Below are positions 34,819 through 45,122 of a stretch of DNA of 64,000 nucleotides, in pieces (position 1 is the first letter of the stretch; every line of letters starts with the position of its first letter). Origin of the DNA: Adineta vaga (Eukaryota; Rotifera). The notes beneath the pieces are model-generated. The model was not told the origin of the DNA and searched no databases. It saw only the letters and a list, made by a program, of their open reading frames with translations. The stretch lies in the NCBI GenBank assembly GCA_021613535.1, contig CP075492.1, positions 13,640,001 to 13,704,000 of the forward strand, written 5' to 3'. Made by a program: the position numbers and the translations under genes.

Positions 34819-35790
34819 ATGCTGAAACAAACTTTCTCACCTATGTCAGTTATAATTCAATCGATTGAAACAAATTTATGTCGATATATCGGCCCATTTT
34901 TACTCTTTATCGGTACAATCGGTTGTCTCTTGAACATTCTTGTATTTTCTCGAAAAAGTCTCCGAAAAAATCCATGTTCATTTTATCTCATTGCATATAA
35001 TATTGCCGATCTATTATATATCTATTGTGCATTATTATTTCTAATCATCAGTATCGGATATCAAATCGATCCAACTACAGTTAATTTAATCTTCTGTCGT
35101 TTACGTCTGTATACTGCACTTTTATTTCATGGTTTAAGTCAATTTTATTTAATTTTGGCTTCAATCGATCGAGTGTTAATCACTTCACGTCATGCTTTAA
35201 CACGCCGTCGAAGTAATCGTCGGCTAGCATTCATCTCTATTGCCATTGGAACACTCTTTTGGATAATATTTCACAGTCATACTTTAATTTTTAGCGATAT
35301 TATCGAAATGGCTCCACATTCTTTTGTGTGTTTTTTTCGACTAGGCATCGAAGCTGATTTCGTTGACTATTATACAATTATTAAAGAAACATTGATGCTT
35401 TCACTAATGATCATCTGTGGATTATGTTCGATTCATAATATTCGAAGTATACATCATATTCAAGTTGTTCCCAAAGAATTGATAAGACGACAAATTCCTT
35501 TGAATGAAAATCATCATTCTTCTTCGTCAAAAGATAGACAATTGGTGTTCATGTTAATTGGAGATATAACGACGTATACTTTCTTTAGTTTTATATTTGG
35601 CATTTTTGTTCTGTACACACAAATTACGAAAAACGATAGCAAAAAATTTGAACATATTCAAATTGAAAATAGTTTAAGAAATATTTGTTTATTTAGTATT
35701 AATATTCCATGTTGTATCAGTTGTTATGTAAATCTTTTCATATCGAAAACATTTCGAAATGAAATGAAAAAGATCTTTGTACGAAACTAA
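34819..35790 (+). CDS. Rhodopsin-like G-protein-coupled receptor
   Basis: A single exon of 323 codons from the ATG at 34819; a later ATG at 34843 is also possible. Seven hydrophobic segments are visible. TM1 contains GTIGCLLNILVF, the GN-like position replaced by GCLLN. TM2 is LIAYNIADLLYIY. TM3 ends LILASIDRVLIT, with DR of the DRY motif. The third loop holds SSSSKDRQ, and TM7 runs through FSINIPCCISCYVNLF before FISKTFRNEMKK. This matches the divergent GPCR type typical of bdelloid genomes. The gene is intronless, unlike the receptor at 14224, which has an intron after TM1. The ligand is unknown. Confidence 0.8.
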   Translation: MLKQTFSPMSVIIQSIETNLCRYIGPFLLFIGTIGCLLNILVFSRKSLRKNPCSFYLIAYNIADLLYIYCALLFLIISIGYQIDPTTVNLIFCRLRLYTALLFHGLSQFYLILASIDRVLITSRHALTRRRSNRRLAFISIAIGTLFWIIFHSHTLIFSDIIEMAPHSFVCFFRLGIEADFVDYYTIIKETLMLSLMIICGLCSIHNIRSIHHIQVVPKELIRRQIPLNENHHSSSSKDRQLVFMLIGDITTYTFFSFIFGIFVLYTQITKNDSKKFEHIQIENSLRNICLFSINIPCCISCYVNLFISKTFRNEMKKIFVRN

Positions 35791-35985
35791 ATAGTTATAC
35801 ATTCTACTGATTGTCAAATGAATATTCCGATAAGTTAAATAGGCGAACAATGTCATTATGAGTATTGGACCGATACTTAGAAAATAAAGTAGATAGTTTA
35901 TTTGTTATCGGTGCAATATTGAAGAATATCAATGATACAATACTGTGAAGACACCAGATAAGAATGACTATGACCAATAACACCT
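35776..35985 (-). pseudogene. GPCR relic (TM4 and TM5 only)
   Basis: After a TTATTATAG acceptor-like site at ~35984, a minus frame reads VLLVIVILIWCLHS, a TM4. After a 1-nt shift near 35880 it continues as SIGPILIMTLFAYLTYRNIHLT, a TM5 with the start of loop 3. Both pieces fit the rotifer GPCR family. The loop between them is nearly gone, and no other receptor segments are found on either side. It lies tail to tail with the intact receptor at 34819-35790. Confidence 0.5.
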
Positions 35986-36949
35986 ATAATAAGGAGAAAT
36001 AAACCAACATAGACAGTAATTTATTGAGTAAAATACCATGACATAACTTAAGTTCATTTGTAAGAGATGAATAGTCTCTAGAAACGATCATTCATGGAAA
36101 AATTTGTGATAAAAAACAAAAAAGCTGTCAGTGAATAATTATAGACATATAGTCGATATACTATATTCTTTTCATTCTTACTAACAGTATCTTAAAAATT
36201 TATTTATTTTATTTTTCAAAGAACAAATAACCGGAGGTAATATACGTCAACGACGTAATCTACATACAACACACTGTTAGTGAATCATTATCTAGTGCTT
36301 TTCTTTGAGTAAATCTGATTAATGTTCTTACTTGCACTTGTTCTATGTATCAGAAGTTTTGAATACAGCAATATAAGTTGTTATGATGCATATAATTTTG
36401 AGAAAAGTGCTCACATCAACGCCGATATGTACATCCCTTGATAAACATTATTTCCCGGTTGAACGTAATTTTCCCTCTTGATGTGTTGTTACGATATTCT
36501 AATCTGTAAAAAATGAGTAATTATCAATATACATTCATCAAGCTACACAAATTGAGACTCTATTACCATCTTAATGAGTTTACAGTTGACTGTTTTCTAT
36601 TGTAATTAGCATTTACAGTCAAAAATTCCAAACGTCACGAATCAATCATATAAAGAAATTCGGAGTTCGTTCATAACGTGAATTCTTCACTAAATACTCT
36701 GAAGTATTTGCATATATATATTTATCAAATGTTTTATTAAATCTACTTACAGATATTACTATTGACTTTGTTTCACGATCATTTTTCATCTGAATATTTT
36801 GATCTATGTTGATAATATGAGATCAAACTAGTAAGGAGATAACGTACATGGTTACATCTTTTATGAGGCACTCAATTTCATTTAATTGTGATACAGACCC
36901 TTTGTAATATACGAAAATCATACTTAAAAATAAGAAATATGCATTGTTC
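35986..36949. other. Gene-poor stretch
   Basis: No coding frame of note, RNA gene or repeat was recognised. Confidence 0.4.
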
Positions 36950-37400
36950 GGACGATATATGTTAATCTACTATATAAAGATAAGAACACAATCAAAAACC
37001 TATTTTCATTCTTGAATACATTACTTACAGTTTACGATTATTCCGATAGTGAAAGGTAAATATATATATGTATATGATTTGCATTAAAAAAAAGCGAAAC
37101 AATCTGTACAAAAATTATGGATAACAATCCCTGGGAATATGTGGGTAAAAGTGAATATAATAAACGTCCTAGACGTTTCAGTCGTCGGTGCATTATCATC
37201 TTTTGTATTGCTCTTTTCGTCTTGACAATTGTTGCCGTTGGTCTTGCTCTTCTTATAAAGTTTGTCATTTTGAAACGACCACAACCGACAGACTACTATA
37301 ATACAACGACATCATCATCATTCGAAACCTCTAGCAATATAAACATATCAACGGAAATAACAATAAGCATCACTACAGTGCAACCAGGTAATTTTCCACG
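36950..37400. repeat. Tandem duplicate of promoter plus first exon, copy 1
   Basis: Aligns by eye with 37770-38240: TATATAAAGATAAG.. at 36971 with CATATAAAGATAAG at 37777, TATTTTCATTC, ATTACTTACA-TTTA-GATTATTC-GGTAGT, then the coding exon. The TATAAA boxes lie 144 and 146 nt before the respective ATG codons. Confidence 0.6.
37117..37387 (+). CDS. Type II membrane-anchor exon 1, copy 1 (no own 3' exon found)
   Basis: ATG 37117 begins a ~23-residue basic cytoplasmic tail (KRPRRFSRRC), a TM (IIIFCIALFVLTIVAVGLALLI) and a Ser/Thr-rich stalk ending at CCA-G followed by a GTAATT donor at 37388. Read through the donor, the frame ends at 37410. The exon ends in phase 1, compatible with the kelch exon at 39409. 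No dedicated downstream exon is seen before copy 2. It may be an alternative first exon of the kelch gene or a truncated paralogue. Confidence 0.55.
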
Positions 37401-37769
37401 TATTGTCTAAGTTTCTGATCACATTCAGTAAGGCTTTGCTCCTATTTTCGAACAACCAATATGTATATCTATCAAAAAAAGTTCGTGACTTTTCATTTAT
37501 TGAGAAAGAAATCTTTACGCTGTTCGTGTCATTGTGTGTATGTTAAGAGAGAGACTAAAATCGATCAATTGTCCAACTATAGTTACTAGGGTAGGCAGAT
37601 TTTTAGATATTCTTAATCAACTGTGAGAAGTTTCACTATGAAAAATACCACAATATATCTTGTGGTATTTGTATTTATGACAGATCATATTAAGATAAAG
37701 AAGCAGAAAGTAGGAGCATTATAAATGGCAAGTATATATACATATATGAGTTGTGTGGATGATATGCCA

Positions 37770-38240
37770 AATATATCATATAAAGATAAGAGCACACTAA
37801 TACTTATTTTCATTCACGTGATTATTACTTACATTTTATGATTATTCTGGTAGTAAAGAGGTGAATAAAACGAAGTTTCGATAAATCACCTATAGTGACG
37901 AAAAACTGAATCCCTAGCGAACAAATGAACAATAATGTATGGCAATACGTAGATAATAATAAAGATGAAAAGCAGCCTAGGCGTCTGAGTCGTCGTTGTA
38001 TAATAGTTATTTGTTTTGTCTTTATCATCTTGGTAATTGTTGCAGTTATTCTTGCTATTTTATTAGCACCATCCAACTCAACTACCACACCTCCTTCGAT
38101 CGTCAACAACAACGAGACAATAACAGGCAGTACATTAATAGACACAACAACAGTAATTGTTACAGGGTCAACTTATACATCATTTGACACATCAATGACT
38201 TCAATTACAACAGAGATTACGACTGAAAAACCAGGTAACC
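37770..38240. repeat. Tandem duplicate of promoter plus first exon, copy 2
   Basis: The counterpart of 36950-37400, about 800 bp downstream, including the upstream TATA-like box. Confidence 0.6.
37925..38234 (+). CDS. Type II membrane-anchor exon 1, copy 2 (no own 3' exon found)
   Basis: ATG 37925 encodes a tail with KQPRRLSRRC, a TM (IIVICFVFIILVIVAVILAILL) and a longer Thr/Ser stalk (TTEITTEKP) that ends at CCA-G before a GTAACC donor at 38235. It is clearly homologous to copy 1 and ends in the same phase. Reading through, the frame stops at 38275. No ectodomain exon of its own was found in 38235-38791. Confidence 0.55.
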
Positions 38241-38791
38241 TTAAAATTCATGCGTTTTTTAGTCTTATTTCTTGAGGGTTTCTTTTTGTTGAAAGAATGA
38301 CTTCAATTAAGGTGAACAAAAATTGTAGATTTAAGTTGAAGTTTTCTCTTAATAGACAAACTTTATGTACCGATTGTGGGTCTATGCCATTAAAAAAACT
38401 AAGATCGTATCTGTATTGTTCTATAATTAGAATAGCGAAAGTTTTAATTAAATCTTCAACACATGTTTCTAAAGGTATATCAACTTACTAAGTGATTATA
38501 ACTTTTATTGCATTGTTCTTTATATGAATTACCGATTCGAGTAGATTGTATTAGAATTATAAGCATAATATTCTATGAAAGCTTATGATACGTATGCGAA
38601 TGAGACTTCTAATTAATACAAGAGATCTCGAAGATAAAATATCGTTTATGGCTGCAAATAGAGTAATATTTTTTTTCTTACGTTCGTATTAACGTCATTT
38701 GTATCTTATCAGTATTATTTTAGATAAAAATAAGCAGCAGGTAGTTTCACATCGTAGTTTGTCGATCTTTCATTGTGAGTTGACGCTTTTT
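38235..38791. other. Interval between first-exon copies 2 and 3
   Basis: Holds a 64-codon frame (38297-38491) without motifs. I see no ectodomain exon here. Confidence 0.4.
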
Positions 38792-40409
38792 ATGGAGCAA
38801 ATTGTATATATGGATGACATGAATTCTGGATCTCATACAGAAAGTGATGAAGGATATAAACGTCGATGGTGTAATCGTTGGATAATCTTGATCGTTCTGA
38901 TAATTTTCCTAATCGTGGCACTAGTTATCACTTTAGTGGTGATATTTGTCCTTCCAAAACAGTCTTCTTCCAATCCACCCTCTTCTAAGCCAAGTGAGCT
39001 ATGCGAGATACCGCTGTTTTTCGAATCAGCTTTCTTATTTTTCTACTCAACAGAATATCGAACGATCTGTTAAAATATGTTACGATTACACATATACTTT
39101 TTCGACTTTTCTCAAGAAATGAAAATACAGAATGAAAACTGCTCTGACTTCGTGAGAAATTTTATAGTAAACTTTTCAGAACTGACCATAGTTAGAACCT
39201 ATACTAATGATTCGATCAAATCACTATAAGTCTCAATAATCTTTAGCGTTTACTTGAAAATTATGCTGAGATTTGAGATTAATTTGATTCTATTTGAGCA
39301 AACTAATTTCAGTTACATACAAGTCTCCTGCTCGAAGTAACTGATATTCAGTTAGACAACACACACCATACTTTATTAAAAGAAATTTCTTGTTGAGAAT
39401 TCTTTTAGATTGGATTAATGTCACAAATATGAGATATCCACGATGTCATCACACCGCGACTTTTATTTCTAATTCAACAGTATTAATCGCTGGTGGATAT
39501 TATAACGGAGATGCATTGCAAAGCACTGAATTATATCTCAATTCCAGTGAACGATGGATGCTTGTTGGAAACATGACTGATGGACGGTACGATCATACCA
39601 TGTCTCAACTAACAAATGGATCCATATTAGTAGTTGGTGGATATAATGGAAGAAGCGAGCTGAAAAGTGCTGAATTGTACGATCCATTAACAAGAAGCTG
39701 GACACGTGTCAATGATATGAATGTTGCACGGCATGGACATGCCACTTGTGTTTTAAATAATGGAAAAATATTAGTATCTGGTGGACTGAATAGTAACGGC
39801 ATATTGAATAGTTGTGAAATATATGATCCAAAAACAGGATTATGGACTAATACTGGCAAAATGACAAATAGTCGATATGCGCACACAGCAACTAAATTAG
39901 CAAATGGACGTGTATTAGTTGTTGGAGGATACGAAAATGACTCTCTGAATACTGCCGAATTATATGATCCAGCACGAGGAACATGGACACCAACCGGAAG
40001 TATGAACTATGCTCGAAATGAACATATTATTCTATTATTACCAAATGGATTCGTGTTAGTGATTGGAGGATTTAATGAGAAAGCTCTAGCTAGTGCTGAG
40101 TTGTATAATTCAACGGTAGGCACTTGGACAGCCATAGAAAATATGACTAGTGCACGTGATCAACATACAGCGTCACTATTAACAGACAATGTAGTGCTTG
40201 TGACTGGTGGACGCAATTATAGAGATGATGCGTTAAATAGTGCTGAACTATATGATTTATCAACAAGAAAATGGAGCATGATCGGAAATATGAGTAGAGA
40301 ACGTTACGGACATACAGCAACTGTTTTACCAAATGGACAGGTACTATTAGCTGGTGGATGTGACCGTAATAATAATGCTCTCATCGATGCTGAAATCTAT
40401 AATTCTTGA
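38792..40409 (+). CDS. Type II membrane-anchored kelch-repeat beta-propeller protein
   Basis: Exon 1 (38792-38993) and exon 2 (39409-40409) join in phase 1 (GTGAGC..TTTTAG) to give 400 residues. The N-terminal tail is ~30 residues (GYKRRWCNRW), followed by a TM (IILIVLIIFLIVALVITLVVIFVL) and a Pro/Ser stalk. The ectodomain is about six kelch blades of ~48 residues, each with M-x-x-A/S-R-x-x-H-T-A, a hydrophobic strand, V-x-GG, and SAELYDP-x-T-x-x-W. That exact blade form is common in bacterial kelch proteins. Propellers of this kind bind proteins or glycans; the partner is unknown. Two upstream exons could also splice to exon 2. Confidence 0.82.
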
Positions 40410-41311
40410 CGGATATATTATAGTGATTGACAATATGTTTCTTTATTGAACATAATTTTCTCATTTGATACTCTCTATTATATTAGTCGAATACTTACAA
40501 TACAATGAAAATAAATTGTATAACTTTTGTATTTTTCGAAATTTTCCAGTTGTAGGGTGTGAATGCGGGTAAAGAGAAGATATACACCTATAACTTATAT
40601 ATAGAAATAAAACTTATTCTAAAATTTTCTAAATTGTTTTATTTAATTCAGTTCTTTCATCACATTAGAACATAAACATGCGAGATTATCTTCAGTATAG
40701 GTGTACCAATGGTTCGAATATATAAAGTTAAATCCTCCCAATTTGGTATTCGACGAAGACGAGGTACAATTATATTGTTTTATTGTTCAGTACGATCATC
40801 ACATTTTGATAAAAAGCATTTTAAATGAAGTAGCATATCCTATAGAGAAATGTAGACATTATTTTTAAGACATTTTTGTTTAAAATCGTTATTACTCTGT
40901 TGTCAGCTGTTGATATAAAATCAGTAATGAATTCAACTTCAACGAGAAATGTCTGCAGTAGTTTAAAACGACTATCGAGTAAAATACGAATATCATCTTG
41001 AGGGTGTGGTGTGGGTGTGGGTTAGGTATGGGTAAAGATTATAACCAAACCTATACCGTCAAGTTCAACGTTTGACTCAATTGTGTCTATGTGAGTCAAA
41101 ATGATTCAAATCAAATTTTACACAAGCCTTTTTCTCTCGCACTTGAAAAGGAAAGAAAAAATAAAGAACACGTGTTATTCATTGCGGCAATTCTATTACT
41201 TCGAAACATTAGGCAATACTTATTCACTATCAAGTTTGTTTTCTCTAATGCAACTTTTCTCATTTAAATATATACGCAACTACAATTATTCTGAGATACA
41301 ATAAAATCAAA
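40410..41311. other. Intergenic with two telomere-like tracts
   Basis: Contains AGGGTGTGAATGCGGGTAAAG at about 40554 and the longer tract at 41001-41033. A 39-codon Arg-rich frame at 40709-40828 looks exon-like but has no supporting structure. Confidence 0.4.
41001..41073 (+). repeat. Telomere-like G-rich tract with imperfect inverted arm
   Basis: AGGGTGTGGTGTGGGTGTGG runs into GGTTAGGTATGGGTAAAG. After a short spacer, ATAACCAAACCTATACC partly mirrors GGTTAGGTATGG, so the tract can fold back on itself. Confidence 0.6.
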
Positions 41312-41899
41312 ATGACTGATACAATAAATATACGACAACACATGAACGGTACTACATGTACATGTACGTTTTCCAATGAGTCGTTAACTGACGATCAGAT
41401 TGAAGAGCTGACATTATATTTACCGTCAACTTGTCAAAATCTTAGGTTATCCAGAGTAGACTTAAGTGAAACGGCTGTGAATTACATTGCTGAAAATCTT
41501 CTACTTCGTGGAAATAATTCTCACTTGAAAAGTTTATCGTTATATTGTACAAAATTAACAGACGAAGGTATAACAAGTATATGCCGTGCAATGGTTGATG
41601 GAGATAATCACAAACTTCGTTTTCTCGATATACAACTAAATAATATTACAGATATTGGTGCACTAGAAATAGCAAAAATGTTAGAAGTTAATAAAGGTTT
41701 GGAAATATTGGATATGAGTTATATGAATATTTTGCATGATGGTTTCATGGCCGTGTTAACAGCATTAGTAGAAAAGAATCGAACATTGAAAATATTAGAC
41801 TTTACGGGATCAACGGCCATAGATGAAAGCATGAAAGAAATGATCGTAAAAATTAAAGATAGAGTTCATATAATAAATATGTGCTATAATTATGAATAA
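41312..41899 (+). CDS. Leucine-rich-repeat protein (ribonuclease-inhibitor type)
   Basis: Intronless, 195 residues from the ATG at 41312 (context AAAATGAC). After ~30 residues, at least four LRRs of ~28-29 residues with the RI-type pattern L-x-x-L-x-L-x-x-x-x-[LI]-x-D-x-G are visible, for example LKSLSLYCTKLTDEGI, LRFLDIQLNNITDIGA, LEILDMSYMNILHDGF and LKILDFTGSTAID. It ends in INMCYNYE. There is no signal peptide or TM, so it is cytosolic or nuclear. NLRC3-like and RNH1-like repeats of this type mediate protein binding. No NACHT, F-box or other partner domain is fused, although an F-box gene lies 150 bp downstream on the same strand. Confidence 0.75.
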   Translation: MTDTINIRQHMNGTTCTCTFSNESLTDDQIEELTLYLPSTCQNLRLSRVDLSETAVNYIAENLLLRGNNSHLKSLSLYCTKLTDEGITSICRAMVDGDNHKLRFLDIQLNNITDIGALEIAKMLEVNKGLEILDMSYMNILHDGFMAVLTALVEKNRTLKILDFTGSTAIDESMKEMIVKIKDRVHIINMCYNYE

Positions 41900-42050
41900 A
41901 CAGGGAAATGTATGATATATATCTTCATTGACCTAAGTATCTATTGGCAAAACTATAAGAACAATAATGATCGATATCTTTGCAGACTGTCTAATTATTG
42001 AAAAAAATTAGCAATGAATTCACTTTGCTGATAATAAAACAGCAATAACG

Positions 42051-42447
42051 ATGAATAATCTAAATGTATCAACTATTGTTGATCTACCTAATAAAATACG
42101 TTTTCAAATCTTCGAACATTTGAGATCTGAAGAAGTCTACAAGATATTTGCTAATTTGAATGTTCATTTAAATTCTATTGTTAAATCCATACCGAACTTA
42201 ATTTTCGTTAGAGCAAGTCAACTAGATCACAAACTGGAAAATGATTGTTCACAGAACGCAATGCATGAAGTAGATCATGTGTGGGTAAGTATTGACATAG
42301 GTTGAATAAAAGTTCATTTGGTAATAACTCGAAATGCATTGTCTTTCTCACTGTTTGAAAAATATTTCAACGTTGCAGGAATGTAATCGAGTCGTGAATG
42401 GAGTGTTGATTACAATATATTTTTGCGCTCGCAGGGAAAAAAACTAG
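42051..42447 (+). CDS. Short F-box protein, possibly truncated
   Basis: ATG 42051 opens with an F-box core (VDLPNKIRFQIFEHLRSEEVYKIF, residues ~10-33) followed by about 45 residues. A GTAAGT donor at 42285 and a TTGCAG acceptor ending at 42378 would add 22 codons to a TAG at 42447, giving 100 residues. Unspliced, the frame stops at 42305. F-box proteins link substrates to SKP1-CUL1 ubiquitin ligases, but there is no substrate-binding domain here. It may be a truncated member of the large F-box families of bdelloids. Confidence 0.5.
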
Positions 42448-42604
42448 TTTCTTTCTTTTTATTACGAAAGCGATTACATTTTTTTTCTTTTCTTCAATCT
42501 GTTGCTAACGATAGTCAATAAAACGTTTTTATTTTTATTGATAAAAAGGAAGAAAAAAAACTCACCACACATAAAGCATAGTAGTCATATAGGGATACAC
42601 ATTT

Positions 42605-44647
42605 CTAACTTGATTTGGAAGATATTCGTTGAATATTTTTCTCATTTTGTACTAAATCAGCATCTGTTGTAGATAATATTTTACGATAGATCACATTTGC
42701 TTTCTTATAATATGATAAAGCTTCATTCCAATTCCGATTTTCATCATGAACAATAGCTATATGGTTAAGTGTCGTTGCAGTATCAATATGTTCTGCAGGA
42801 AGTGCTATTTTATAGATTTTCAATGCTAGATTAAAATGTTCTAAAGCTCGATTAGATTCGCCAAGCCGTTGATAGATAGTTCCAATATTATAATGTGAAG
42901 CTCCTATATCATAATGATTGCCTGTAAGACAATTCATTCGAATATTTAAGGCAGTTTCATAATATTTCAATGCATCAGAATATTTCTTCTGTCGTTGAAA
43001 GATACCACCAATATTATTCCAGCACATTGCTACATGAACATGATTATCACCGTGTGCTCGTCGAAATATTGATAAGGCGTTGCTATAAGCTTCTAATGCT
43101 CTTTCGAAATCACCAATAGTTTGATAGATATTTCCAATGCTATTATAGGTATTTGCGATATTCGGATGATTTGATTGGTAAGTTTTCTTATCAATCTCAA
43201 GTGACTTATTAAAGAATTTGAGACTGGCATCATGATTACCCTTCTTTTCTTCTAAACTACCGAGTGAAAAATAACATGTCGATATATGATGAGAATCATT
43301 CGATCGAAGACTATCGTCGAGACAACGTCGATAATATCTTTCGGCATCAGTATATTTTCCCATTCGTTGTAGTACAGAACCTAATCGAATGAGATCTAAT
43401 TCTATTTGCTTATCTTCCGATTTCATTGTTTGGAAAATTTCTTTTAATTCATGATTTTCATCACCACATAAAGTTAATCTGATTGTACACAATCCGTTTC
43501 GATCATAAAGAATATTACCAATTCGAAAGATTGATCCTAACATAAATAAAACTTCTGCTTCTTTTCTATACTCACTCAATTCACTTATATTAGCAAAGGG
43601 TTTAATTCCTGGCAAACGTGGATCAGCATAAATTTCGAATAAGATTCGTTCGAGTCCATTTTTCTGTGTAACAAATGAAAAAGCTAAATCTCGATTGAGA
43701 CTAGTCGACAGAAATGAATTAATTGAAATCAAGCGTCCTTTCGATTGTTCTAAATATTCAAGTTCATTAGGCCACAGAAATTGACCTCGATAGACCGTCA
43801 CTGGAGATGAACATCGATGTCTTTTTAATTTTTCTTCCAAGTCACGAATTAAAAAACGAAATAAATAAATCGAATGAATATCTTGTGTACGAAGTGCTCG
43901 ATTTAACATTCGATAAACAAATGAATGCCGTGTGTACCAATAAACTGCTCGATCTTTGACATATGTATCATGAAATTCTTGCGTAAGTTTTAATTCATCT
44001 TTTTCATTTTGTAATCGTTGTTGACATTGAAATATTAATTCTTTGAAATCAGCAGAATCAGATGGAATTCCAAGAAGACAATCGATTAATAATTGAGAAT
44101 GAACGAATTCTCCATTCAATCCAGTTGCTAATTTCTCTTTATCAGCTTTTTCATCGAATGTAGCAAATGCCAATGCGTCATCATTTTCTGTAATCTGTTC
44201 TTTCGATTGATCACATCGAATTTGAGAGATTAATTCACCTAATTCTACGGCTAAACCTCGTACCTATAAATATAAATCGTTTTATAATAAGAAAAGAAAA
44301 CGAATAAAAACCTTTGGATATTTTTTTGCCCATTCATTGTTTTTTTTATTACCACAATAAACATAAATAGCTTGAATTCTTGGATTTTTTTCGATTTGAG
44401 GAACAATAGTATAGCCTAATGAACCACTTACAATAAGAATAACTCGTTCATTATCCTTTAATAATTTTATATATTCTTGACAATCAACTTCTCGATCAAA
44501 TGCCTTGAAATGCTGGAGAAGAGATTTCAATTGATGTGTAGCATCGATACTTTCTTGTTTGGTTTTAACAGTTGCATCGAGCCAAATTAGAATCGATGCT
44601 TCAATATGATCTACATTCGATGTCAATCGTCTTTGCACACCTCCCAT
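42605..44647 (-). CDS. Mono-ADP-ribosyltransferase with TPR array
   Basis: Exon 1 (44647-44312) and exon 2 (44263-42605), separated by a 48-nt intron, give 664 residues. The first ~130 residues form an N-terminal domain shared with the ART at 5833-8252 (ILIWLDATV, VILIVSGSLGY). The ART domain has the R-S-E triad intact: TVYRGQ, INSFLSTSLNRDLAFSF and KEAEVLF (E-x-E, as in arginine-specific enzymes). Six or seven TPRs of ~42 residues follow with the pattern 'YNSIGNIYQTIGDFERALEAY', of the kinesin-light-chain spacing. The TPRs probably bring protein substrates or partners. The domain order is the one seen repeatedly in bdelloid genomes. No signal peptide, so it is cytosolic. Confidence 0.9.
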
Positions 44648-45122
44648 GGCCAAAAAATATCGACTGTACACTGACTGTTGCAGTAGTAAAATAAAATCGA
44701 TTCATTCTTATTCTTTCGAACACGAGAAGAAAATATTCAAGTTGTTTTCTTTTGATTATTATTCTTTCAGTTTCTTTTTTACTGTATTCCGCGAAAAAGT
44801 CTTTTTAGTTTTACTGAATGAAAAATAGGCATCTGATGTTGTTTTTTTCGGAGAATTTATTGATTTTTCATAACCAAACATTATGTTGTTTTAAAAATAA
44901 CTTTTAGGTACTATAAAGTTCATCATTAATCTTTATTAAGCTTGAAAATGATCCATTCGCATCATCATCATCATCATTATTATCTTCTTTTTTTTTCTAC
45001 ATCACCATGATATGTTTAACATTGTCTTTTATCAGTATTTATATTTTCTTTTTGCTTTGCGTATAAATAATCTAATCTTTTGAATTACAAGGACATATAA
45101 ACTCACTCTTTATACTTTAACA
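44648..45122. promoter_or_regulatory. Divergent promoter region with (ATC)n microsatellite
   Basis: Separates the ART gene (minus) from the papain-like gene (plus). It contains a CAT/ATC microsatellite at about 44959-44984 and a TATAAATA box at 45062-45069, about 60 nt before the ATG of the papain-like gene. Confidence 0.45.
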
